Assembly (NCBI GenBank): GCA_029532625.1 | Contig: JARFXM010000004.1 | Coordinates: 4,464,001-4,528,000, forward strand | Source of the DNA: Lomentospora prolificans | Lineage: Eukaryota; Ascomycota; Sordariomycetes; Microascales; Microascaceae | Reading direction: 5' to 3' | DNA length: 64,000 bases | Shown: positions 34,272 through 47,367 of the stretch, piece by piece | How positions within the stretch are numbered: position 1 is the first letter of the stretch | Layout of the letters: every line of letters starts with the position of its first letter | Position numbers and translations under genes: made by a program | The notes under the pieces: model-generated | Seen by the model: only the letters and a program-made list of their open reading frames with translations | Database searches by the model: none | Told to the model about the DNA's origin: nothing

Positions 34272-37200
34272 TTTTTTTTCTTTTCTTTTATTCTCTCGCT
34301 GTATGTGCTTAATGCTTTGTTGGAGGGGCGATGATTTTGTTCTGGGCGCGGGAGATGCGCGGAGGTTCTCCGGTTGGCCTCCGGGGCCTGGTGTCCGGTG
34401 TAGTCGTCAAGCGTCTGTTTCTTTTTTCTTTCCTTGAGATGTTTGGGGATCCTTTGATCGTCGTTCTCTGGGAGATTTGCAGAAAGTCTTCGTCTTTGAG
34501 ATGTCCAGTGATCGCATGTTTACCGAGTTGGAAGGTGTGAAGTCAAACAATCGCGACCAACCCCACCGCCAATCGCGCTGGTCCGTGCACGCCGCTCCTC
34601 ATCAAGATTGAACCTTTGCCCACCGATCGACCATGTTAATCCTCTTTCTTGAAAGAGAACGGATTCCACCACGGCCAATCGGAAAACGGGAGTTTTCTGA
34701 CACAAGGAGGCGAATCCTTGGTCTCGCAATTGGCTTTCGGAGTCGGTGCCGGATTGTCGAGATGGGTAGCGGAGGGATCGAGGTTGTATTTCGGCTCTGG
34801 CCGGCGGTGCTCAGTTGCGTAGGCGACGGCGATACGGCGTCGGAACTGACAGGGAGCCCTCCCAAAATAGTTTATACCTCTGGAGAGAGCCCGCGGGTAA
34901 TAGTTGTAGATGTGGAGTACAAGGTGTATTCTTTATAGAGCCAACTACCCTTAGGTCACGACTTCTCCCATGACGCCCGTTCTAACAGCTGGCAGTTATG
35001 GTGGAGGGAACAGCGAAATGCCCCCAGACTAAGTGAAGAGAAGGAATCAAATACAGTTGAGCGGGCAGCGGCTTCCCAGATGGTAGGACCAAGGGGTCAA
35101 ATATATCTAGAGAAGACTCGCGTTGGCGGCTTCGTCGTCCTCAAATCCTTGCGACCTCAAGTTGAAACGCTCTGGTGCCTCACAGATCAAATGCAAGGCA
35201 AGCACCCTGTCGCCAACCCGCAGCCGTTCTTTGAACTGTCGGAAAGCAACTCATTGCATTTTCCTAGTGGAACATGCTCCCCCTAGAGTAAGTCCAGCCG
35301 CCCTCTTGAGACCCTCACTCAACCCACCTGGGTTACGGGGCGAAACGACGCTGGCTCGGACAGGTATCACGATACACCCACAATTGATCTTTGTGTACCA
35401 AGGGTAACAAACTACGATACCGTCCATAGTCTCTACCTTCGATCCGAGCCTCGATGACGTGGGTCCAATGCTTAGCTTAGGCAACATCACGGGAGTGCCC
35501 CTCTAGCCCGCTTACAACGTAGATGATTCTTTTTCCGCTAGCATCCGTGGGACTAAGAGAGCCTGGCAAATGAAGCTACCCGTGGCCGAGTCATTCGCAT
35601 TCCTACTCACAATCTTTACGCCTCCGATGCGGTATCCTCTCCTCAATCATGTTCGCGAGGGGATGGAATATTGCTGCAAACCTTCACAAAAGCAACTGTC
35701 TCTGCAGGGTAAGATGAGTTTGTCTCGAACCTTTAGACTAAAATCCGCGATGCGCCTCGTCGACGTCCCAAGGGCAGGTGTCTGACTCGGCCCTATTACC
35801 TGGTTTGCTGGAGACATCTATCAATACGCTCCAAGACCTGCAGCAAAGCGAATACAATCATCTCCCGATCGTCACTTCTGGACCTGCCTGGGATGATACG
35901 AACCAAAAAAGATTCTCCGCTGGGTCTTGACGTGAGACAGAATATTCTCCCGCTATTTTTGACACTGACGTCCCTTGTTCGGCGGCGAGACAAATAGTCG
36001 TCCACCGGTTCTTTAGCGCTCTAGGCAACAGAAGCAAACGTTCGTAGCCGCAGTCGTCCAACGAGCCACAGGTACTGTGTACTCAATCTGCATCTTGAGA
36101 TTGCGATGACAGCCCTGCGCAGATCGCATAAAGTGGTGAGCGGGTGCTTAGTCCTCTCTAGAACTACAGGAAACGTGAATTTTTGAGGAGCGGTCATACA
36201 TGATCCTGGAAAACGCAGCTCGCGAGCCTGTCAGTCCTCACGCCCTTCTCGACGGCCATATTGTACTTTTCTTTTCCTCAAGTCCCTTAGAAGTCGCGTA
36301 AGGGATTCAGAGGCCGAAGTCATTCAGCGGACCGTATGGCCGAATCTTCGTTTCGGGGACTTTTGCGCATCTTCCCGACCCCTTATTCGCAGCGTCCAGG
36401 TTGAACCACTTATTTGGAATTCTCCCTCTTTACTTCTGTAGAGGATGCAAAGGTCTCTCGATGCGCGTATCCTGGTGATGCAGGGGTCATACTCGAGCCA
36501 TGTCTTACAGATCGTCGAACTGCACAGGTGGCAGCGTCGGCATCGTCTTTTTTCTCTAGAAGCTTGTGATAGAACGCCCGATGGAACCGTCAGTCCCTGT
36601 AGCTTCCCGTCGATACGAAGAAAGGAGAGCGTTCCGAAGAGATGCTGCAAACTTGTAGGCTACTAGTAATCTCCGGACTCACCCGGAAGCTCAATGTTAA
36701 CCTCACGCAGCAGCGGCTCTTGAGAATGCCGCTGGCCACTTGCCCGGGGGTGAATGGCAACAAGGCCTTTCAACAACGACATGTTTACGATTATTCTTCC
36801 ATTTGCTATATTTTCCATATTTCGCGACCTTCCACAGAGCTGATCAGAGACGTTGGGGTCTGCTTCCAAGAGTGGCTCAGTGCGTGGCTTAGAGTGCGAT
36901 GGCGGCTATTCTTAGTCCAAATCTAGTGGCTAGATCTCACCGCAGGCATATGGATCAGTGTATTAATAGCCACTGCTGGCTGTGTTATTAGCTCTAGGAT
37001 GATTATGGTGTAGCTGGCACTTCTGGATTAGTAGGATTTCTTCCTCTGCCGAATCCACCGCCTCTTGCCCCATGGATCGCTCACTGCATGCCGCCGTCCG
37101 CCATATTAGTGCCGCCTTCTTTCCCTCGCCAAAAGACAACGTCGCCAACAACTGGTCAAAATAAGCCATCTACTTCACACCTCGCGTGCCTTTACCGAGG

Positions 37201-39981
37201 ACGAGGTCATCCCATCCAGGGTAAACTGCGCCGATGCGAGTTGACATCTATCTGCAGGTCTTTAAAGTAGGGTGCGGGCGTGTGGGGACTTTTTCATTTG
37301 GGAACGCGTTCGGCTATGGCTCTAAGAATAATGCAAGGCCAAGGGTAGCTCTCGCAGGCCGAAGGGAAGCAGAGAGCCAAAAAAAAGAAAAAAAAATGTT
37401 GGGGCCACACCCGGGCTGTATAGCCTCCCAGGCCGCGATTGCAGGAGCTGAAACAATTTGGATAAAAGAGCCGCCAAGGCACTGGGAAACACGGCATCGG
37501 GGAACGAAGGAAAGGAAGACAGAAGGGCTCGGCTGTTCCGGGGACGGGTAATGCAATTCATTGCGGGAGCGATGCAAATCAAGTCAGATCAATCTACGTG
37601 TGTGCTGGAAATTCTTTGAGTAAGGGTTCACGATGGTGATTTCTCTCCAAACGTCGTGCGTCCTTTGGGACCATGATAGCGTGGCGCGAATGGCAGGTGT
37701 CCATGTAGCCAGCGGGGACTGAGTGCTGCGCTCATTGACTGCCCATCCACATTAGGTACCACAGGCGGTGGCTAAAAGAGTGGCACTGAACGTCGTTGTT
37801 GGTCCACCACCTTATTTTCACCACAGACCACATGAACCCGGCGGTGTCGACTGTTCTGGGATTAGGGTACTGGCCGAAAGGGACTTGGGCCATCATGGTC
37901 CTTGGTGCCAAAGTGGGATGGAGCCTGGTGCCAGGGACGAATGTGACGATTGGCTGTATTCGGACTGGTGTCAGGCACGCAGACGCAGGAACGGGGAAGT
38001 GTAATTCGACCGCTCAGAGTTTCAAAACCCACGCGACTGATAGTACTATGCTGCTACCGCGGCTTCTCGCACTTTCGACGTTACAAGTTGAGGTACACAT
38101 ACTGTACCCTTGAAGACCCATCTCCGCAATGGACACCTCCAGCCAATCGAGCCAAGTGGATCTGGAAATTGCGCGCCGCTAACGATATCAGTAGGCACCT
38201 TGACAGGGATTCGAATGAGACGAGAGATGGGATTCCTTGCGACGGCGGAATCGACTCTCAAGAGAGGAAGCCAACCCCAGATTCGACTCTTTAATCGCCG
38301 GGGTGCTCTCTTTTAAGTTCCAGTTGCTCATTTCATTAATAAAAAGTGGCTCCCCTTTCTTTCCCACTTTCGCCGTCTCCCACCCACTGCCAGTCACAGT
38401 TCCCCTCTTATGTACCCCCACGGAGTGGCCCATGCTCATGGAACAAAAGGATAGCAAATTTCCTCATTCTTTTTGCGCGATATATTGCGGGACAGGAACG
38501 ATTACCTAGATTATTCGCGCCCCCAGAGGAACAAGCGTGTCCTGGTGAATCCCACGAGAGATATTGATCGTAATTAAAATACAATGCCCTTGCGATCCCT
38601 CAAATATTGTGATATCAGTGGTTCCCAAGATGGATCCCTGGGGAAAATCGGGCCTTCGGTGGCCGATCTACCGTTCAGGGCTCTTACTTGCTAGGTTGCT
38701 GGGGTTGCCTTTGCCTAAAGAGCAGAAGATGGGCATTGCGACCGCCAATTACACCCGCTAAACCGTTGGAGTAGCGCCATCGTCGCCGGTGCGAGATGAG
38801 CTTTCATTTTTCTTTTTATTCTCGTCCAATCTTAAGTTAATTCAATTGCCGTTGGCTAGCCACTTGCCAAATCCAACCGTTGCGGCGAACACGTGGGCGC
38901 CTCCAAAGAACTTTTCTCTCGTGGAGGGCTTGATCTGCGCGTTCTGCCTCGCCCCATTTTCATCGCCTGGCCACTCTCACGATACTCAGGGCCTCTTGTT
39001 CTCCCACAGCTTATTAGCACGCTATTAGGAATATGGATTGCGGCATGTCAGAACCGAGCGAAGGCTGAAAAGCACAAAGCGGGGAGAGAGATTCTCATGC
39101 TCATGGCTTGTCTCAGGTCTAACAGGATTGCTCTGGGAAGGGCAAAAGAATAGTAAAGCTGGCAGGGTCAAGGGTCGAAGGCCCCAAACACAGCTGCCAT
39201 CGGTTTTCCGCACCCAGATGTGGCTGCTGTGGAGACTGAGGGAAGGATGCGGACGGACGGACCATTCAAAGGTCCAGCAGCACAATACTACTTTGGGTGT
39301 AGTGTGTTGGCCAAAGTCGGCACCCACCCTCGTCAAACTATCGGCTCATGTGCAAATTTGGCACAGGGTGCCACTGACGCAAAGCAGATGAGATTTGCTG
39401 CTAATAATGCTTAGGGTGACTTGTACATTATCCCCTTCGTCTGGGCTTGGTTGGCCCACGCCTTCTCGCCTACCGCCCGGCCCCCCAAACATTGCGACAC
39501 AACGCACACACACCCCGATCCTCAAGCATCCGCCTACCACACCACACATCGCTTCCACACCCCCCTCCCTTTCAATCTCGGGCGGTCTCTCATTTCCCTT
39601 GGGCCTCTGTTCTCGAGCCCTCTGCGCTCTTTGTGCCTGTTATCATGTCCTTGCTCGCCCTCTCCTGCTCGTCCACACCTCCCCTTCTCCTCTCATTCAT
39701 CGTTTCGCAAGTTCGTCCGTTCTTTTCACAAACAACTGTTTTCAAACAACCCACAGGGCTTCGTTGGCAAAGTCCATAACAATCGTACCACTCGTCTCTA
39801 CCACTTGCAAACTCTCTTCCACGCTCTCACGAGATCTCACGCAAACGCACAAGCGTACCTGAATCCACTTATAACGAGAACGATACCCTCTGTTTGACTG
39901 TTGCGCCTTCGGCTCGCCCAAGTCAATCCACTTCTTCATCCTCAAGAAACCGATACAGACTAGTTTCCATCAACCGTCAAG
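34272..39981. other. Gene-poor stretch, with leader of the GPI-protein gene
   Basis: No multi-exon gene could be supported in this 5.7-kb stretch. Open frames of 90-120 codons (36324-36650, -; 37796-38113, +; 39038-39391, +) lack domains. The end (about 39.4-39.98 kb) is C/T-rich on the plus strand and looks like the promoter and leader of the GPI-type protein at 39982. A weak small-ORF candidate at 36963-37169 is listed separately. Confidence 0.4.
36963..37169 (-). CDS. Candidate small ORF, 68 aa
   Basis: An ATG-initiated 68-codon minus-strand frame begins MAYFDQLLATLSFGEGKKAA and continues with an acidic helical segment (AVDSAEEEILLIQKCQ) and a His/Asn-rich end. Composition is protein-like, but nothing else supports it and no family is recognised. 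Confidence 0.22.
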   Translation of the reverse strand: MAYFDQLLATLSFGEGKKAALIWRTAACSERSMGQEAVDSAEEEILLIQKCQLHHNHPRANNTASSGY

Positions 39982-40314
39982 ATGAAGCTTTTCACCCTCG
40001 TTTCCGCTGTCATCCTCCCCATGCTTGCCATGGCCCAGACCGAGGAGGCTGGCGAGGCCACCACTACCACCACGGCCACTTCTACCACCACCCTCACCAA
40101 GACCGTCACTCTCAGCAGGTACACCGAGACCGTCTTCTCCAATGGAACTACCACCTCGGCCCCTACTGGAACTGGAACCACAGTCCGCCCTCCTAGCACC
40201 ACCACTACCGACTCCGCACCCTCCACCGAGCCTTCTTCCGGTGCAGGCGTCCTTGATGTCGCCAACGTCGCCTTTGCCGGTGTTGCTGGTATGGTTGTCG
40301 TTGCTCTCATGTAA
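39982..40314 (+). CDS. Small Thr/Ser-rich GPI-type cell-surface protein
   Basis: A single exon encodes 110 aa. Residues 1-18 form a signal peptide (MKLFTLVSAVILPMLAMAQ). The middle is almost entirely Thr/Ser with Pro, an obvious O-glycosylation region (ATTTTTATSTTT, TGTGTTVRPP). The C-terminus has a small-residue site (SSGAGVLD) followed by a hydrophobic tail that ends the protein (VAFAGVAGMVVVALM), the pattern of a GPI-attachment signal. One N-glycosylation sequon (NGT) is present. Such short mucin-like proteins are common at fungal cell walls and have no defined enzymatic role. The leader is long and pyrimidine-rich and the start context is good (AAGATGAAG), both suggesting a well-expressed gene. 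Confidence 0.85.
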   Translation: MKLFTLVSAVILPMLAMAQTEEAGEATTTTTATSTTTLTKTVTLSRYTETVFSNGTTTSAPTGTGTTVRPPSTTTTDSAPSTEPSSGAGVLDVANVAFAGVAGMVVVALM

Positions 40315-41758
40315 AGCCGCCATCAGCGGCCTTGGAGTGGGAGAAGAGGAGGATCATGGGGGCGAACGACGTTGTTAATCGGGAAGGATCTGTCACCAAG
40401 ATACGGCTTGATGAGAGCCGTAGCGACGCCGACATCCTATCCATCCATCCAGTATTATTTCTTTTGTTGCCTGCATGACACTGAACGACTGTGAGAGCTG
40501 TACGTTGACGAATATCAACGATGAACTCGAAAAGCAAAAGCCGCTTTCATCCCTGTTCAACTCAACCAAATCTTCGCTTCTTATTCGTTTCGAATACCCC
40601 CCCTTTCTTTTCGCTTTTGTTGTCCTCATGGGAGGGCCGCCACGCCTTGATGGTGCGAAACTGTTTTTATCCCAGGAACCGGCCGTAACGAAAGGAGGAT
40701 GAGGGACGACGTGTCCTCCTGGATATAGCCTTGGTCCTGGCTGGCCGAACCTGCTTGCGTTGCCTCTTATGACGACTTGTCATTCCCGGATGGATTGGTA
40801 CGGATAACCTCCAGCAGCCAGGAGTAGTTCGTTGTTGTTGCTCATTCTCTTTCATTCGATGAGTATGACGCCAGCTTCTGACATATCTCTCGGACACGGG
40901 ATCCTTACCAAACGAACGGGCCGGGCCGGAAACGGGAGGCAATGAACCCCTTGATGGCGCCGTGTACTTCTTCATACCATACCCCTTGACACTACTTTCT
41001 CAAACCTGCATGTTCTTCTCCCATCCTCGAATCCTTAGCTTGACCTTTTGGTTTGAGAGATGTTCATTTTCTTCCCCTTCTGTTTTCAGGTCATTGTTTG
41101 AGCGAGCACGATGCGAAGGAACGGTGCGATTGGAGTCTTTTTATTTTATTCCGGGAGCCGGTGGTGAACTTGCTGCGATAGGAAAATAGCAATTGAGAGA
41201 CGTCCAAATAAATGAGCTTTGCATCCTTGCGTGGGATGTGAACTAATTCTTTGGCATTTAAATTCACCTTGAAGATTCTTCCATGTCTCCAGTGAAGTGC
41301 CCTTGATGAAGCTGTCAGATTCACTGTGATCGCCGGATTGTCTTGATAATCTTCACGGGGAATCTCGGTCTCGTCTGGACCTGCTCAAAAGGGCTTGAGG
41401 CTTGAAATTTGGCATGCAAGTAGCCGCCTGCTTGGTCAGATCTGTTGTGGAAAGTTGTTAGTCAGCATTTATTGGACTCTGTTCCAGGGCCCGTTGTAGG
41501 CCGGAAGTATCCGGTTCAGTGGGTGGCATCGGGACACTGACGAGCGCCGAAAATTTGCCATGGACGAAGCACGGGACAAGCCACTTTTTATCTCAACCTC
41601 AACCCGCGCGCAACTCCATTCCCAACACATCCAGCTCCGTTAGCATTAATTGTGTGGTAACTACGCCCACGGTTGCACATCGAAGCGGGCGCTGGTATTA
41701 AGATCGTACCCATCAATCGTTCATTACGGAGCCGTCGCTACTAGGAAACTAGTAAGAA
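40315..41758. other. Intergenic
   Basis: The spacer holds the 3' UTR of the GPI-type protein gene and the promoter of lipoyl synthase. Frames inside (40393-40629, -; 40667-40975, -) show no domain. Nothing else is supported. Confidence 0.4.
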
Positions 41759-43083
41759 ATGCCATCGACGTCACTACAGCGCCTACAGCCGCCGTTCCGG
41801 CGAGCTCTAGCAGCCAATTTGTCGTCCGCGTCTATCAGGGCGTTTGCAACCATCCCCGGCGAATCCGCTGAGTCGACAGCGCCAAACCAGGCCAAGGCTC
41901 GTCGGCCTACTTATTTCAAGGACACGACTGTGGGCTCCTTCTCCGATTTCGTCGCCACCTCGTCTCCGGCGGCGCCCCTCTCCCCCTCCGATGCCTACAC
42001 ATTGCGTACCGCCGAGGTCGGCCCCGCTGGTCGCAAAAAGACCATCACTCGCCTTCCCGAGTGGCTCAAGACTCCCATCCCTTCTGGAAACAACAATTAT
42101 AAGAAGATCAAGTCCGACCTACGCGGATTGGGACTCCACACGGTCTGCGAGGAGGCACGTTGCCCCAACATATCGGAGTGCTGGGGCGGCTCCAACAAGG
42201 CGGCCGCGACGGCCACTATCATGCTTATGGGCGACACATGTACACGAGGTTGCCGTTTCTGCAGTGTGAAGACCAACCGGAAGCCACCGCCGCTTGATCC
42301 GCACGAACCGGAGCACACGGCCGAGGCGCTGAGCCGCTGGGGGTTGGGCTATGTTGTGTTGACGAGCGTTGATCGTGATGACTTGGCGGACGGAGGCGCG
42401 AGGCACTTTGCTGAGACGATACAAAGGATCAAAGCTAAGAGGGCGGATTTGCTGGTGGAAGCCCTGACGGGCGATTTCCGCGGTGATTTGGAGATGGTGA
42501 AGATTGTGGCGGAGAGTGGGCTGGATGTGTATGCCCACAACGTCGAGACTGTTGAGGCTCTCACACCGTATGTCCGAGACCGAAGGGCAACCTTCAGGCA
42601 GAGTTTGGCGGTGTTGGAAGAGGCGAAGAGGGTGAGGGGCAAGGAAGGCATTATTACCAAGACGAGTATTATGCTTGGTCTTGGTGAGCAGGAGCATGAG
42701 GTCATGGATGCTCTACGAGGTATGTTCGCCTAATAGCTACTGGATAGCCCACTTGCGATGGCTAACTTGGGGTTCTAGAGCTCCGAAAGGTCGACGTGGA
42801 TGTCGTTACGTTTGGCCAGTACATGCGGCCTACGAAGCGTCACCTCAAGGTAGAAAAATACGTCACACCTGACGAGTTCGATATGTGGAGGGACCGCGCC
42901 ATGGACATGGGCTTCCTTTACTGCGCTAGTGGCCCGCTTGTCCGCTCGTCATACAAGGCGGGCGAAGCCTTCATTGAGAACGTGCTCAAGAAACGCGCGG
43001 GGCAAAAGGCCGTCGATCCCCAGAAGCTGAGCGACGCCATGGCAATGGAGGGCCAAGGTGTCGAGACAGTGAAGGAGAACTGA
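41759..43083 (+). CDS. LIP5: Lipoyl synthase, mitochondrial (radical SAM)
   Basis: Two exons, 41759-42719 and 42779-43083, giving 421 aa. The 59-bp intron (GTATGT, GCTAAC branch site, TTCTAG) splits a Glu codon in EVMDALRELRKVDVD. The enzyme inserts two sulfurs into octanoyl groups on the H protein and on E2 subunits, making the lipoyl cofactor of glycine cleavage, pyruvate and 2-oxoglutarate dehydrogenases in the mitochondrial matrix. Both Fe-S clusters are intact: the auxiliary cluster C130-x4-C135-x5-C141 (CEEARCPNISEC) and the radical-SAM cluster C161-x3-C165-x2-C168 (CTRGCRFC). The conserved TSVDRDDLADGGA and the C-terminal SGPLVRSSYKAGE are present. The N-terminus is rich in Arg, Ser and Ala and fits a mitochondrial presequence. 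Confidence 0.98.
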
Positions 43084-44423
43084 GAAGAGGGTAGATCGGG
43101 AAAACCAAAAAGTTTCCGGTAGGGATCGGGACCCGCTGGACCTCTTGGGCCCGATCGCCACTCCTGTATATGTTTCTTGGGTTTCGTCGCAACTCTATTT
43201 GTTCTGGGCTGGCGTTTTGGGTTCACACGCTAGATGGGGAATTAACTACATCATCACTGAGTATTGACATATTGGTCCTCGCTCTTCCCCGAGGATGGGA
43301 AGGGCACGGGAGAGACCTGCATACAGATTCACTTGGGTATATTGATAATATAAAAACGGCGCCCTTCAACTGGTGCTGGCGGCGAAGCGATTTACTACAG
43401 CTCTCCATGTTTATAGCAGTTTGTGCCACCGCTCTATTATTTTTGTGTCGCCATGCACCTGGCTTTGCTCGTTCTATATTGCTATTGCGGGTCGGCACAT
43501 GGGCCGGTGAAGCCCGACAGCAGGCGTCCCGACTCGGGCTCGGGATTAATTCGCCTCGCCAGTTCGACACTCGGATCTCGTCGTGCGATTTCTCACTGGC
43601 GATGGGGACCAGGTGGAAACTTACCGAAGTAATAACTAAAACAGGCCAAGAACCAAGGCATAAGCCCGTTCGGAGTTTGCTTAGCGCTCGCCCACCCCAT
43701 CGTTTGCCTCACATCTACCTTTCCTTCCTTTTTTTCTCCAAGGTTCTCTCATGGGTTTCGCCTCTCGATCTGCTTTCTTCCGTCACGTTATAGACTGGCG
43801 AGATGTGTGTCACGAGGCGCCTAAGCTCCCAAAAAGCTCTTTTGAATGACATTTCCCCTTTCTTAGCTCTCGTGTAAGCGATTTATCGAGCGCCACTATT
43901 TTGGGCGAGAGGGTCGCAAGCGGTTCAAGCCATTTCCCTTCTCGTGTCGCAGGAGAGAGGGGGAAAAAAGGGAGCGAAAGGGAGGGTAGGAGGGAAGGAA
44001 TCGTGGGAAATGGGTAAACGGCCCTTTCGTGGGCACGGAAATCGAAGAGCGCTACGCTACGACCAATTGCTTTTTCAGTCACCAATCCTTTTTGGGAGAT
44101 AACCACGACGCACCTCACGTACGCCGCCTATTCCGGCGTACAGGCGCAAGGTTGCTTTTTACGATCTTGGCCTTGGAAGGCAGTACTCTGCTTTCCATTT
44201 CAGGGAACCGGGAGCGCAGTGAGGGAGGAGAGAAGAAAATGGAGGCCAGCTGACTGAGATCTGGGTTCAGTTGAGAGATGTGAATGGTCTTGGACACATG
44301 TATGAAGTCAAAAAAAGAAAAAAAAACCATCGCAGAACCTCTTAGCAGACGGGAAAACGAACCCGGCGACGGAGATCGGGAGAAGAAATAATGGATTTTG
44401 CATTTTTTTGGTAGTCTGCTTAT

Positions 44424-44723
44424 TCACAGCGATGCCTGAAGGTGAGCTTCTGGTGGGAACTTGGTGTTTCTAGCTGAATGACCGAAGTATGAACTGAGGT
44501 TGAGGTCAAATTTAGTGGGATGGGGACATCTCATTCGACGTGCGCTTTTCGAGTTGGTGTGAACATCATTGCTGTGACGAAACAGCCGATATAATAGTTG
44601 ATATCCACGGATTACTGCTGAGAGAGCCCCAGACCAACGCACGGCACGCCAATCGCGGCCCGCTGCGTTGTTGAACTTCGTGGTGATGGGGTTGTGGAGC
44701 TGTGCTGGCTCCATGTCCGTCAT
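44424..44723 (-). CDS. Candidate small ORF, 99 aa
   Basis: An ATG at 44723 opens a 99-codon frame: MTDMEPAQLHNPITTKFNNA, then basic and aromatic sequence (AVIRGYQLLYRLFRHSNDV). The first half has C/G-rich third positions like nearby genes. No domain, signal peptide or intron is seen. It may be chance. Confidence 0.2.
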   Translation of the reverse strand: MTDMEPAQLHNPITTKFNNAAGRDWRAVRWSGALSAVIRGYQLLYRLFRHSNDVHTNSKSARRMRCPHPTKFDLNLSSYFGHSARNTKFPPEAHLQASL

Positions 44724-45639
44724 TGTGGCCAGGACCACCTGGCCTCTGGGTGCTCCGTTGCCTCTAATAAAACTGGTATCAACCCCAAGTCACCCGCCAG
44801 GCAGTCGCGTCAAATACACTCCCCAAAACGGGCCTCCCGTCAGGGGGTTCGCTTCCCAGGAAGAAACGTCACTGGGGCTGCCGTCGTCGCCTGTCAGTGC
44901 ATGGACTGTCAGTTAAGATGATGCGTGGTGAAAATGGTCCCTGCCCTTGCCGATGCTACGCTGCAAGTGGCCAAGCCATCTTTTGCTGCAAGGTACGAGT
45001 ACCAGGATCCGTGGACGGAATAGCGCAAAGTATTTGTAAGACCCAGCCAGGGCGTACTCGGCCGAACTCCGACTGCCCTGGCTTGCCTGGGCTATCACGT
45101 TGCCAGACACTACGAAGTAGACAATTTTGGGTGAGTCCCAAAGAGAATAGTGGCTTGGGAACTCAGTTTGCGCTTGTGCCAATTCGCATCCCGCATGCCC
45201 GCTTGGCGATCGCAATTTCGACCTCAGCCCTCCGCAACTTCTGTGCAGTCCCCTTGAGTCCTATTCCAGGCCACCCCGGTCACCTTTGTCCTTGAGCTCC
45301 ATGGTTGTAAAGTTCACGGCTGGCTCCCCTGACCAGTTGTCGTGCATTCCCCCCCCTCCATCACTCCTTTTTCCCCGACTCGGCCTTGGTAGCGCTGTAA
45401 CCCTCTTGCTCTTGCACCAGTGCTGGTTTCCTTCCCGCCCCTTCAAGAGGGCAGACGACGAGCACGATGAATGCCGTGCGATTCCAGCGTTTTTACGAAG
45501 GTACCGCTGACCCCCTTCCCTCTCCCCCCCCCCTTTTTTTTAATCAAGTTGTGTGGATTGGAAAATTATCGGACTCGGCGCATCTGGTTTCCCCAGCTTA
45601 TCTCGGCTTCTCCTGCAAGAGACTCTCGTGTAAGTCGCG

Positions 45640-45861
45640 ATGTATGCGCACGTTCCGATCACCAAGCTACAATGCACCTTGGAGAGTGTGTGTATCGTAT
45701 CCTATCATCCACAATTTCTCGCGCGTCTCCTTCTTGCTATTCCTTGCTTGTTTCTTTGGCCTATTGTTCGGCTGCAGGCAGAGAAAGCCTTGGAACGGGC
45801 TCGGCCCTTGCGAATGCTTTGGGCAAGAGACCCTATCAATCCTAGCATCTCGTCTTGGTGA
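45640..45861 (+). CDS. Candidate small membrane ORF, 73 aa
   Basis: An ATG-initiated 73-codon frame has one strongly hydrophobic segment (FLARLLLAIPCLFLWPIV), followed by a helical charged stretch (RLQAEKALERARPLRMLWA) and a short tail. A CAG acceptor-like site precedes the charged stretch, so that part may instead be an exon of a spliced gene starting at the ATG at 45467. The family is not recognised. Confidence 0.2.
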   Translation: MYAHVPITKLQCTLESVCIVSYHPQFLARLLLAIPCLFLWPIVRLQAEKALERARPLRMLWARDPINPSISSW

Positions 45862-47367
45862 ATGCCCCTCCGTTTCCATTTCGTGTCTCATCAGTATTAC
45901 CCGTCGAAGCCAGAGACAGGTTCCAATCTTCGATTTTCTAGCATGATACTGGGGGTCCAAGTTGCTTCTGGACCCCTCTTTTTTCTTTGGTTTGTCTCAC
46001 GGTCAAAGGCATGATATGATGCAAGTCAATAGTTCGTGCATGCCCTCAATTGACAGTCTGCGTCGAGCTAACTTCAGCTGCAGCCATGTTCGCGGCACGG
46101 AAGAGAAGAATTAATGCCAGCATTGTACCCGACTGTACTCGTGGCACCACCAGACGAGATACTCGACGAAAGGACCGTCGTAACGTAGTAACTGGCCTCT
46201 CCACCCTCAAGGTTGGAGTCGAAGCTGTGGGTGCGTGTGGTGGTGGTGTGAGATACCGCCCGGACCGATACTTGTAGCTGGCCTTGTGCCGAGATTTGAT
46301 GACATTCGTCCGTTATGATTCGGATTGAGGAACGTTCCATACTTTGTATTATTTGCACCTCGCAAAAAGAAAGAAAAAGGGAAAGCGGCTTGCTCGTCAC
46401 TTGTAAGACGGCCACGCGGCACGAGAGGAATGGCACGGAGACAGACACCCTCCTGCTCATACTCATCAATGGGAGCACTATTAATCAGTACTCCGTACAA
46501 GTATTATGCAGTATCCCTACACCAATGCTCTCAACGCCCACTTTCGCGGTGATGCCTGGCTTTCCCCATCCCAGACCAAGGGTAACCCGCCTCCATCAGA
46601 TGCCATAAAAAGAATCACTCGACCGGGACCCTCCCCTGCCCGTTACCTTCTTTTTCTTCCTGGGTTCTTGGGTCTTGTCCCTTTACGGTCTTTAGTGGCC
46701 CCTTCTTCCCGTGGCCATCGCACCCCCTGGTCCGTTGACTATCCTACTTGTAATAGTCGTCTTCCCCCACCATCCTGCACTCACTTATATTACCTTCGAC
46801 CATCTTTCTCCGAATCCTGGTCTCCCGTTCTTTTCGACATCCTAACGGGGAGGGGAACTCACATTCGTTACTGTCTCCAACTAATTCTTCACTCTCTTAA
46901 TTCCCTTAATTTGTTACTATCACGCATCACATTCGCTCACTTTTTTTTTTTTTTCCAAAATTCTTATTATTCGACCTGTAAAAGTTGGAAACGGTGGCGG
47001 GCAGCTGAGCTCTGCGCAACGAGATCGACATACTTTCCATTCGCACCGGGCCCGCATCCTCGCACGCCTCGTACTACCAGAACTGGAAGCGATCATCACA
47101 GTACCGTGGTGTTGGGTGAAAGACAGCACGTCCAGCAGATCGGCGAAGACAAGACTTTTAGGTCGTGTTGAGAACCGGGATTCTGGTCTAGCAGGTCTCT
47201 CGTGGTGAAAGGACAGTCGAGGGGCCCCGGCCAACTTGCCGAACATCCCATCCGTTTCCGGACCGAGAAGAGAACGCGTTTCTTTTTTTTACTCTCTCCC
47301 ATCTTTCCTTTCACAACTCACAACTAATTCACGTCCATCCGCGACACAAAGCGGAGCCATACGAACT

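Larger units (their letters stand above)
43084..47367. other. Gene-poor stretch upstream of the GH55 gene
   Basis: No gene can be supported firmly in this 4.3-kb stretch. The last kilobase is pyrimidine-rich with a T-run at about 46942 and probably carries the promoter and leader of the glucanase. Two weak small-ORF candidates (44424-44723, -; 45640-45861, +) are listed separately. A roughly 160-codon frame at 45467-45946 overlaps the second in another phase. Confidence 0.4.

Noticed and set aside
45467..45946. 159-codon plus-strand frame
   Set aside because: Composition suggests untranslated pyrimidine-rich DNA (Ser/Cys/Phe runs), and the more convincing segment lies in another phase at 45640-45861.
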